Below, in pieces: positions 45,227 to 57,200 of a stretch of DNA of 64,000 nt. The translations under genes and the position numbers were made by a program. Positions within the stretch are counted from its first letter, which is position 1. The number at the start of each line of letters is the position of its first letter. Source of the DNA: Patella vulgata (lineage: Eukaryota > Mollusca > Gastropoda > Patellidae); the NCBI RefSeq assembly GCF_932274485.2, contig NC_065882.2, forward strand, positions 68,485,431 through 68,549,430, in the 5' to 3' direction. The notes below the pieces were generated by a model. That model worked only from the letters and a program-made list of their open reading frames with translations. It did no database searches and was not told the DNA's origin.

Positions 45227-45965
45227 GTGCACTATTTAAAAAGAGGTTTAATATTTGACAGCAGGTCAACAAAGACTAATACTGGTGATCATTAACTGGA
45301 AGTAGGCCTACTGATTTACCAACTAAAATTTTGTTCAAGGTTAGATAGCCCATTTTTTGTGCAGATGGCTACAGGAATAGCTTGATTGAAGGGGCTAAAG
45401 GCTAAAACGTTTTCTGTGAAATTTATGGGTTTCATCTCCCACGTTTGCATAGTTGCCAGTCTAACCAGATATGTGTGCTCCCATATGACAAGACCCTATA
45501 ATAAATTATACCATGGATTATATATGGACTATATTTGCAATGCCGTAGCAATTTCTTTAATACTGCCTGCTTGGCACCAAAAGAGAATGGATATACTCTG
45601 GTAATTTCCTGCTCAGGATAATCTTGAACCTCCTGCAGATGAAAGGGTTACCTCATAAGGATCGTTTTACATCAACATTCAATACTCTTAGTGCCAATTT
45701 CTCAATATATGGCCATTTCTGGGGGACTTGACTCCTCGAAATAGTCTCAAACCCCATGCAGGTGAAAATATTAACCTAGAAAGGAAACCAGAAGATTGCA
45801 GGAAAAATGGGTGGGGGGGGAACACAATATATAACAATTCATTGTTGGCATAAAAAATGGGAAATATTTGCCACTAAGGACTTGATAATCCTGCATAAAG
45901 AGGCAAATTCCATTCAAATCAGTAACCAAGAACAATAAATTGAAATATTGTTTATTTTTCCATAT
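45227..45965. other. Intergenic, nothing recognised
   Basis: No gene or identifiable repeat. Confidence 0.4.
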
Positions 45966-46455
45966 TACTTAAAGTAGCTAAGTCAATATCCAAAACATTA
46001 CACGTTGAAAATACGAATTATTTGTTAATTCAAAACATTGATGTTGTGAGCTTTCCATGAAAAGGTAGGCTTCTGATATCTAATATTTAAGAAAAAAATA
46101 AACATTTTACAAGTGGTACACGAATCGTGTACCATAGTGCGTTTTAGTGTCATTTGCAACAAGTGACTAGAAAGAACAAGGCTATACATATTCAACAGCT
46201 CATGTCAAACGGTGACGCCATATCTTATCTGAAGAGCTTGAGCAATAGACTAGAATAACCAGACGCTAGATATTGCTATTCGGTTTAGACTCTTGCCGTA
46301 TTTCGCTGGACATAACTGATTTGAAATTAGAGACAAAACGGAAACAATTGAATGTAAATCAGTTTATATACAATCAGATTACTTTATTATATGCGTTGAT
46401 ACACATTTGGGTCAATTTCTAGGTCCCAAATATTAGCGATTTAGCTCCTTTAAGG
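45966..46455. mobile_element. MITE family D, full length
   Basis: 490 bp with intact inverted ends: left TTAAAGTAGCTAAGTC, right GATTTAGCTCCTTTAA. The TTAA at both outer edges fits a piggyBac-type target duplication. No coding region. Confidence 0.85.
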
Positions 46456-47279
46456 GTTGGTTAGAAATTTCAATTTACAGTCTTACTTTTCCCGTTTTGG
46501 CTTTTAATGTTTATTTTGAGTTCATTATTCAGCAGCATGAACAAACAATCGTGTAGATATTGACTTTGTTCATATAACCGTCGTCTTTTTCTAAATGGGT
46601 TTGTTATATAAAATATAACTAGCCCCTGCAGAGACAATTCTTTATGTTGGATTTTAGTCTCATAACTATAATATGTATTTAAAGAAAATACAATATACAT
46701 TTAATGATCATGACTATCTTAAAAGTATCACAATTCTTTACTTGGCATTAGCCTATGTCATACAGTTAGTTATAAGCTTATTGAACATTGTACAGATTCT
46801 CATGTCATCTCTCTGGTTCACAATCTGCAATCATCCCCAACATGGCTTACCATACCTATAAATAGAAAGTCATTAATCATTTAGTATCCAATCAAATATC
46901 CAATATTTATTATTTCACAAACGTCTTTGAAATCGGATCAAACATCGGATAACACTCGAAATAAAATCTGATTTTAACATACATGTACAATATATCTTTT
47001 TAAGTGAGCGATGAAATATATTTAAATAAATCTGTTGTCTAGTAACTGTACAATGTACATACCTTATATTTTTAAATCTAAGACATAATTTATATCTTGT
47101 TCAAGCATCATTCCCGGTCTTATTTCTGTAATAAATGGAAATATTAACCTTTAAACAGAAGAAATAAATATCATTCTTTGATGTTTCCACCCTTGTGCAG
47201 TATCAATATATTACTTAATGTCCAGCTCTCGACCACTAAACCACACATATTGTATAATTTTATTTAAAAAAATCGCTGT
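46456..47279. other. Intergenic, nothing recognised
   Basis: AT-rich, without supported genes. Confidence 0.4.
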
Positions 47280-47415
47280 GGCATGAGGGTCTTTAGGAAG
47301 GCAACCCAACTCCTTTCTATACAAAAATGTGGGATCGAAAATCATATAATTTGACTTAATGACAAATGTTATGATCTAAAGAGCAGGTGTCAGTCCATTC
47401 GGCCACCAAATCCCA
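47280..47415 (-). mobile_element. Old SINE family B fragment
   Basis: Degenerate: GAGGGTCTTTAG, GGCAACCCAACTCCTTTCTA, ATTTGACTTAATGAC and a head-like CCATTCGGCCACCAAATCCC are recognisable in antisense order. Confidence 0.55.
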
Positions 47416-47775
47416 CTCGATGACTGATATATACTCATTGGATGACATCAGTAGAAAACTTATTAAATAAGTCATCACAAGTGGCAAACTGGCTTTGAAA
47501 AAAAAAAATGTTTAATTCCCTCACTACAGGCAAAGAGAAACTTGGTGTTCAAAGCAATTCAATAATTTAAACTCTTTTTTCTGGAGGGTGAAGATGTGAA
47601 TTACCTAAACGATCTATTGAAGTTACTTTTATGTCCAGAGATAACTGTCGTTCATTTAGCAACACCGCTATCAAAATGCCTGACAAACCAAAATAGCTTG
47701 GAGGAAACATAAGAAATCTGGCAGCATGGAAATGTGGCGAGAGTTTTTTAGTGCAGTTGTTGCCATGCAGGTAGG

Positions 47776-48143
47776 GGATCACGTGGCTAAGTGGGTAAGA
47801 CGCTAGCCTGGAGGTCGGGTGTTCGATCCCTGCATTGGCCGAGAAAGTTCATCCAGATTTTCCGGCGTGGTTTCCCCTTGTCAGTGATGCAGGACGGAGG
47901 GCCTGACAAGGAAAGCTGTCTAGTCGTTCGGATGGGACGAAAAACCGAGGTCCCGTGTACACATTGGCGTGCACGTAAAAGATCCCTTGGCAGTTGGAAT
48001 TCGATATAAGAGTAGGCCGTAGTGCCGCTGTCCGGGCAAAATTTCCCTCATAGCACACTGTATGGCGTATGCCCGTCTTCATTAGCCCAGGTTAGGAGCA
48101 GAACAGTAGGACGTTAAACCCCATTTCATTTCATTTCATTTCA
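47776..48143 (+). mobile_element. SINE family A, full length (reference copy)
   Basis: About 368 bp. The tRNA-like head has an A-box match TGGCTAAGTGG and a B-box match GTGTTCGATCCC. The body has TTTTCCGGCGTGGTTTCCCC and TCGTTCGGATGGGACGAAAA. The 3' end is GGACGTTAAACCCCATTTC followed by (ATTTC)n. This is the best-preserved family A copy. Confidence 0.92.
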
Positions 48144-51100
48144 CGGCCTTGCTATTATATGCGCCACAAAACAGAGGCTAAAACGATATGATAACAAGTC
48201 AGTTCATTTCTGTCATGCAGGTAAAATAAACAAATTGTCAAAGACAAATCGAATTAACCTACCTTGGTGATCCTTCCATTTCACCCTGCACTAGGTTTAT
48301 ACAAAACCATGAAATGCATGCAGAGGAAGTACCATAACCATTTTTGATTAACAACCTAAGTAGAATAAAACAATATTTGTTAAAACATAGCACAAAATGA
48401 TTTTCAAAGCTAAAAAAAAGTTCTAAAAAAGCAATATTGAAGAATCATTAATATTTAATTTTTCTTTGAATCAATAGGCACCAGGCCTGTGAAATTTAAT
48501 TGCAATACAGAACAGTTTAATAATGTTATTTATAATTTAAAACAGAGCAAACTGACATGGAATAATCATTTAGAATAGGTTTCAAATACCAAATATGACC
48601 GACATCAAGAGAGAACAACCTGTTAGACCAAAAACCAAATTAAATTTTGGCTTTCATATCTGGGAATTTCTACTTCTCTTCTTAATATATGTGCGAGGAT
48701 TCAATCTTCAGATAGTGACTTTTGGTAATCTCTTCTTCACAAAAAAACTAGTATTTAAGACCCACTCATAACCTTCTATGATTTATTGTATAAACACAAG
48801 GTTTCCTGGTGTGTTTTTTTTTTAAACAATGAAAGCCTGATTAGCATAGACATATTCGAACACCAAACAATTACTTCTTTACACATGTATTTATTTTATG
48901 GATCTCTGCATCAAGCATCAACGGCAATCAAAGAAAGGAAAAACAGTATATTGTGTTGTTCTTTCAATAAAAAAAAAAATAGTGCACAACATGGATTTGC
49001 TCGAAGTTACATTAATTAAACAACAAGAGCTTAGCTCATTCACCATTTCAAGTAAATAAAAAATAACCATACTTACAAATACAATATCCACACACAACTG
49101 TTATTATCATCTCAAATAAAAATTTGCACTTCCTTTCTCATAACCAACCCCTCAATAATGAATTAAAGGAAAAGCGCCCACAATTCTCCCAACCCCCATA
49201 AATGTCACATCTTCTTAAAACTTGTGTCATATAAATCAATTCATTGAAAAAGAGTCAAGTAAGTATTTTGAAAGGATTATCAAAAGCCAAATGCAGACAC
49301 GACCCATCACAAAAATATTGAGGACTTGTTTAATGAAAATAATGATACAGGTACCCAAAATCAAACCGTTTACTCTGGATAAATAACTCAGATACATGTA
49401 CAAGGCAGATGGTTGATTTCAAGACTTCATATGGAGACATCATTTCAGGATCAAAATAAAAAGAATTTCACATTCCATGTCAAAATATTTGTAGTAGAGC
49501 TTTAAACCCAGACAACATATCCAATGATAATGTTTGTATTACTGACAAAATAAAGCAAGCCTGAAAAAGAACTTATGAAAGTAATACATCTTTCAAGCAT
49601 AACAAATATTACCCCCAAGTAACAATCATATTGAATTTGGCAACTTTGACAAAGGACACAATGCACAGAATGTATTGAATGAAAGACATTTCTACTTCCC
49701 TTTTCTTAGTACGCTGGTTACAGTACATTTCAAGGCTGCAAAACATCACCAATACAAACATTGGCAACAAATTCAATTTGACACAAAAACAATGAGCAGC
49801 TATAAATGAGTATTATTGATCATACAGCTAGGCTTCTTATTTATAAGAGACACATCCGTACACACCCAATTAAATATTTTGGTTCAACAGAAAAAAAAAC
49901 GTCATTGGGTCCACCACAGTAAACATGCATAAGTTGTTCAATAAAAATGGCCTTCTGAGATCGACATTCTGAGAAAGACTTCTCAATTCATAATGTAACT
50001 GGCAAAATATTGGGTATCTAGAACATGACTTGACATTTCACCCTTTTTGTTGCAATATCAATGATTTCTATCAGAAATCACAAGATTTGAATTGTATTAG
50101 TCCACTAAATGGTAACCAAGGCCAGATTTGTTCCATCTTCTATCGAATGATTTTTAATATGTACATAAAAGTTCATAAAACCGTAAGCTAAATAAGCTTA
50201 AATATTCAGGTTGGATAATTGAATAGGTAGTCCATTTATTTATGTCTTAAAGGCTCAATACCACTCTTGTTGTAACTGAATAATATGTCCCAATCTTTTT
50301 TCTGGTCAACAAATTGTACTATTTAATAATATTTCAAAAATTTGAAAAATTCAACATAATGGTTTGAAACGTCTAACGTAAACCTTTTCAAATGAAACTT
50401 CGATTTAAAAATATTTTCGAACCCTCTGGACAAGTAAAATAGGATGTAATGGATAATTTACACAACAGGTAGGACACTTAAACATCTAGTACTTAGATAG
50501 AGATATTATTTATTTTCTGGAGCTTTCAAGCCAGCAAGAGTGTTATTGTTCCTTTAAAGACTGCGATTTTCTGTGAAGATAAAAACTCCATAACCATGGA
50601 AATGAGCTAGAACTATTTTCAACAATTCAGCATAAATTTTTGTTCCATGATAATTCATATGTGGCAAAGCATTCTGATACATATATCTGAAATGTAACCG
50701 AGACTGAACTCTCTTAACCCCGAGAAATTTTCTTTGACACTAAATACATGAGTATTTCCAAATAATCCATGAAAATGAAGAACCTACAATATCCAACTTC
50801 TGTCTTTGTTAGAGTAGAAGAAAAAAGACGTTATATAATTATATGTTTATTATAGACCTATGATATAACAACACACTACATAAATGAACGCTTTACATCA
50901 AATGTATGTCCAATTTTGATTGATCAAATGATAAAAAAAAAATATGAATCACTTAAAACTACATAACCAATTTTCACAGTAGCTTAGTTTACGATCGATG
51001 ACATCAATATTTACTTAGTTTGTCACTAAACTAATTTAAAATCAGCACCTTGATAAATATGAGAAGTTTCTAAAAGTGAACTTGATGATTCCCGATTTTC

Positions 51101-51292
51101 TCCATTTAAAATCAAAGAGAAAAATCTTTAAAATTCAACCAGTATCATTGTCTGACAACTGTCCAGCTTTATAAAACTTTAATGTCCAATATAACCATCT
51201 AGTGACCACAACTAACCATCAACAAAAACTGATGAGTGTTGAAAAAGGTTACATACACATTGGTTTAGTGGCAAACAACTAGTGGCTTTCAG
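48144..51292 (-). other. HNRNPM downstream region / probable long 3' UTR
   Basis: No coding evidence on either strand and almost free of the interspersed repeats that fill neighbouring sequence, as expected for a long 3' UTR under constraint. Minus-strand AATAAA-type signals occur, for example at 50846-50851, but the real end cannot be chosen. Confidence 0.4.
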
Positions 51293-54200
51293 TTAACGGT
51301 ACATTCGTACCGTTATCTCTCGTCCATCTATCTGTGTTTTATGCATCACATCTACACAAGGATTAAGAAAATTTAACTCAGACTTTTTTCGGGGTTTTCC
51401 CCCTAAATTCGATTATGTATTTAAAGAAGTCCTGTTAAATGAAATGGGGTTTTAACGTCCTACTGTTCTGCTCCTATACTGTGCTAATGAAGATGGGCAT
51501 ACACCATACTGTGTGCTATGGGGGGAAATTTTGTCCGGGCAGCGGCATTATGACCTACTATTACACTGAATTCCAACTGCCAAGAGATCTTTTAATTGCA
51601 CGCCAATGTATACATGGTACGACTACGACTATGTCAGGGAAACCACGTCAGAAAATCCTGATGAACTTTCTCGGCCAATGCAGGGATCGAATAAGCCACC
51701 TCCAGGCTAGCAAGCCAGCATCTTACCTAATTGACCATCGTGGTTCCGAAAGTCCTGTTAAATAGGCCTACCAATAATACAATAAAAGTGTGGCTCCCCA
51801 ACTCTACAGAGAAACATAATTCAATATTGCAGTTAATTAAGCACTTACATACGCCAAGTGAATTTTTAGTTTGTTCAAAATGTCTCAATTCATAAAAGGA
51901 TACTGATAGCACGTTCTGCATCAGCTTGCGTAGCAAATCTAATTAAACCCATTCCTGTTGATCTTCCATTCTCCATTTTAATTTCAGCAAATCTTACTTC
52001 ACCAACATCAGCAAATCTTTCTTTTAAAGCTTTCCATTGAGTAGAATATGGTAACTGAAATATATCAAGAAGGATTTTAATCTACCTTAAATTAATTACT
52101 TTTCCATAGTTGCCAGGCTATGAAACATATACGGCCACAGCAGAGAGTCCACAAGAATTTTCGGAGTGAGAAGAACCATACCTGTGGCAGTAAATCTGTA
52201 TACTTCTTCGTCCGTGTAGAAATTTAAAGACAATTGAATGATAAACTTAGTCCCTGGAGAATCCACAAGCCACTGTGGGTGATGGACAAATGGGGGCAAT
52301 GATAGTGGGTGTATAAAAACAAGTCTTAGTACACTAGTGTAATGTTTATGTTTGAAATAAGGCAATCATGATTAAAATAAGTGTAATGTATTGGCAGTGT
52401 AATAGAAACTAATAGTACTTACATTTTTAACTATGACAGTAGCATTGTCTGGTTTGGTAGTGAAACCTTTATCAGCTAAACTTCCCACAGATCTTTCTCT
52501 GTCATCACGTCGTCCACGATCTCTCTCACCATAATTATCCATACGACTTCTATTGTCCATCATACCCATACCACCTCTATCACCACCCATACCTACTCCC
52601 ATATTACTGTATGAATCACCACCCATACCTGCAGATCCTAATCCCATACCACCTGATCCCATTCCCATGCCCATATTACCGCTACTCATACCCATGCTAG
52701 AATTGCGCCCTAACCCACCCATTCCACTCGATAACCCTGATCCTAATCCAACACCCATATTACCTAATCCGCCTAAATTATTATTAGGCATGCCACCACC
52801 CATACCCCCTCCCATTCCTGACATTCCACCACCCAAACTAGACATTCCACTTCCCATCCCTGAACCTAAGCCTCCTGACAACCCACCACCTAAAGCACTA
52901 TCCATCCCTAATCCCATGTTGCCCATACTACCCATACCTCCTGCATCCATACCAAAATTACCACCCATATTCCCCATTCCTCCTCCCCCACCACCCATAC
53001 TCCCCATACCCCCCATGTTACCCATTCCCCCTCCACCCATGGCATTATTTCCCATTCCACCTCCCATTGGACCACTGTTATAGCCTGAAAATAAAAATTC
53101 AAATGAATGAATTAAGCATGAATTGTTAAACAAATAAGTTGTAATTCAGCAAAGTGAAATTAATTTTTGGTACAAATAGGTTTGTTTTTAAACATCATAC
53201 AAGTATATTTACATGGATAAGTTACTGGACTTGCTTTGAGAAATATTTCTGGTATTAACAGTTTTATTTAAACATCATACAAGTATATTTACATGGACTT
53301 ACTTTGAGAAATATTTTGTAATGGAATACCTCCTGTACCCAAACCCATGCCAATGGATTTCAAACCAGCTAAAAACGAATAAAATTAATGTAAATTTAAA
53401 TATTACAATCTATTGTTGATATCTGATGACAAAGAATAAACAATACAAAGTTTCTCAATAATAAACAGTAATGCACATCACAAGAGCGTTTAGAAATGAC
53501 TTCAAAATGGCATGACCAACATTTTTTACTCAAACTACTTACAGGGTAATTTCGACTGTGGAGCTGATGCTCTTTCAGCATCAATATTATCAATTTTCAC
53601 AGACATAACACGATCAAACAATGACTGACCATTAAACATAGCTAAATATATGTTAAGGTTCAATAAATATACAGCTATGACAGCCACTCAATACAAAATG
53701 CCATTTCGGGACTAACATGGTACAATTTTATTTTTCAATAAATAATGTGTGTAGCGGTGTTGAGCAGTGACCGGAAACCAGAGAAAACCCACATGGTTAT
53801 GCATACGACCCTACTCCTTGCAATGCACAAGCTTGGGATCGATATACCACTTAACTTGACAGACCTTATAACCTACAGTGCACATTTTAAGACTCGACCG
53901 CACCCCTCATGCATTAATGAGCATTGTAGTTTAAGTAAAGCGACAGATTAGAACACTTGGTTAATCAAGTAATATTTTTAATAACATTGCTTGTTAAATC
54001 ATATTAGTCAATAGTAGACAAGATTCTAAAGGATACAGACAGCTTGGACAGCTTCCATGGGATGTTCAAATAAAACTGTCCCCATTCCTCGACTTTTTCC
54101 GGTTTTATCAATTTTAATTTCTGCTTTTATAACTTTACCAGCCAATTTAAAAACATCCTTCAGTTTTTGCCAAGTTACTTTGTAATCAAGCTGAATAAAG

Positions 54201-57200
54201 ACAAACAAGGCATTACTTTAATACTTTAGTTCTTGAGTATTTAGAAGTAGAATATCATAATTTAAGTATCAAAAAAATTATATCATATATGAAATACAAG
54301 TTAATTGAGAAACATGCATACTGTATTCATAATAACACAACTTTATGGATTTACTACTTCTTAGTTTATTACATGCAACGTTTCAATACTCTTACAGGTA
54401 TCTTTATCAAGCAATGATCAATAATGAATAATAACCTTACATTTATAGTACATCCATGAGTAAAAACAATATAACAATCAAAACATAACATTAATTAAGA
54501 TTTATAACAACAACTATATCCCTTTGAATATGACTTCACTATCTCTATTAAATATACAGATTAAATAGGGGACTGAAGCCACCAACTAATAAAATATAAT
54601 CCTACAATCAATACGCCCTTATCTACACAATTAACTAGGTTGGTGTCTTTTAGCTTAGGTTGATTCTACTCTTCTCCTTCCTTATGATCACAATATAAAC
54701 TAACCACTTATAACATGTATATGTCCCTTTGCATAATCTTACCCCATTCTAAACCATTTCACTTTTTACAAAAATAAAGTTATAGTTCCCCTGTTAATTC
54801 ATAATTTTTTAGATCCCCCGATAAATAATCAATTAAAATTAACTTATTAAATAATAAATTAGGTTCTACTGATACAGAGTGACTCAAAGTTCCACTGATA
54901 ATTATAATACAAGATCGCCTCATCATTTACTTCCCTAACATAATAACTCATTACATACATTTGAAATAGCTCTCCCATTGTCTTTATTCATTTTTGGTTT
55001 TTGTCTTCGGATTTCTAATGCTTCTGACAATACTCTTTTTTTTCATACACTAATATTTTTGGTCAGCACTTTAGTATTATCCCATTCTATATTGTGGGTA
55101 GGATTGTCTATTATATGTTCAGCTACTGCCGATTTGTTTGCTTCCATACGTCTTATGAATTAACAGGGGAACTATAACTTTATTTTTGTAAACTTTATTT
55201 TGTGTTATTATGAATATTGTACCTCTACTTCTAAATGTCATTCAAGGAACATGCATACTGTATACTTACATTAGCTACAAAAACAGATGGTGTGACAGGG
55301 CCTTCAATTCCTAATTGGTTCAGGATTTGGGGGCTTATTCCTGCATTTCCCCCTCCACCACCTACTCCCATCATATTGCCCATACCTGGGCCCATTCCTC
55401 CAGGGCCACCACCTCCCATATTACCCATACCTGGGCCACCTCCTCCCATTGGTGGTCCTCCCATATGTCCACCCATTGGTCCACCACCCATGGGGCCACC
55501 GCCCATGGGACCACCGGGGCCACCAGGACCACCTGGTCCACCTTGGTTCTGACCATACATTCTCTTATCGTTTTCTCGTTCCTGTACAAAATAAAGGAAC
55601 ATATTATTAAAATCAGTTAGTTCATGAATATCAGGGTAGCAACCTTGCAGAGCCCATATACAACAAGCTCCCCTTGATCAACAAATTTAAAAATCGCTCC
55701 CCTTGATCAACAAATTTAAAAATCGCTCCCCTAAAAAAGTTCTCCCAACTTCAATAAGAAGAGTGATATAGAAATTAAGGAGATGATCTGTTGACATTCA
55801 GGGGCGCGACCGACGCTTAAGAGCGATAGCTCTTCTTAAAAAGCAATGAAATGAAATGAAATGGAGCTTAACGTCCTACTTTTCTGCTCCTAACCTGGGC
55901 TAATGAAGACGGGCATACGCCATACAGTGTGCTATGAGGGAAATTTTGTCCGGACAGCGGCACTACGGCCTACTCTTATATCGAATTCCAACTGCCAAGG
56001 GATCTTTTACGTACACAATGTGTACACGGGACCTCGGTTTTTCGTCCCATCCGAACGACTAGACAGCTTTCCTTGTCAGCCCCTCCCCGTCCTGCATCAC
56101 TGACAAGGGAGAACAACGCCGGAAAATCTGGATGAACTTTCTCGGCCAATGCAGGGATCAAACACCCGACCTCCAGGCTAGCGACTTAGCCACGTGATCC
56201 CCTTTAAAAAAAGAATGACTGCAGTAGGTAGGATCTGGATGATAAAGACAGAAATATCATTGTCAGGGTATTTCTATGTCATATTTGAAGTACAAAATAC
56301 AAGCATGATTTATAAACATCACTGGGAACTAAATAATCTGTCTTAAAAACGGTCAAATCGGGTTAAGAAACTATAAGTTATTTCTAAATCGATACTTCAG
56401 CTTACAAACATCATTTGTTGTATCTATTAAAGGTTTGAAACAACAAACTAATCCAAACTCCTACCTCTCTAACTATAATAGCTCTACCCATCAACACATG
56501 TTTGTTCATTTTTTCAATGGCTTTCCTGGCAGTTTCACGATCTCTAAACTCTACCACACTGAAAAAAATAAATAAATGTCAACATACATCAAAGAAATGG
56601 GGTTTTAATGTTCTGCTCCGATTGGGCTAATGAAGACGGCATATGCCATACAGTGTGATATAGGGAAATTTTGCCTGGGCAGCAGTGCTATGGCCTACTT
56701 TTATATCGAATTCCAACTGCCAAGGGATCTTTTATGTGCATGTATACACAGAACTTCAGTTTTTCATCCCATCCAAACCACTAGACAGCTGTCCTTGTCA
56801 AGCCATCCATAATGCACCGAGAAGGGGAAACCACGTCGGAAAATCCTTTCTCGGCCAATGCAGGGATCGAACACCTGGCTTCCAGGCTAGCAAGCCAGCA
56901 CCTTACCCGCTTAGCCACTGTGACTCCCCAACATACATAAGAAACCTATGTAATTGATTCCATTTTCAGCAGCTCCCGAGACTGAGTGGGAGCTACTTAG
57001 GAAAATCCATGTAGATTTAATCTGGTTCTCCAATTAGAAAACAAAAGGCACTGTAAAAGGGGTTTTAAGATATAAATTATATAATGAATTATATAACAAA
57101 ATTTTACTCACCCCATACCATTGGGTCTACCGTCATTGCCCTTAAAAAGTTCTACATATACCACATAGCCAACTGAAGAAAAAAATTGACCATCCATGTA

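Noticed and set aside
47791-48009. Open frames recurring in SINE A copies (for example 55903-56103, 58153-58509, 63232-63510)
   Set aside because: Chance frames in a tRNA-derived SINE; they are truncated differently in each copy.
52553-53083. Plus-strand Pro/Ile-rich open frame (also 55235-55552)
   Set aside because: Antisense shadow of the Gly/Met-rich HNRNPM exons 9 and 5.
54978-55163. Plus-strand hydrophobic open frame
   Set aside because: The minus strand here encodes a Penelope-like nuclease segment; the plus frame is its antisense.
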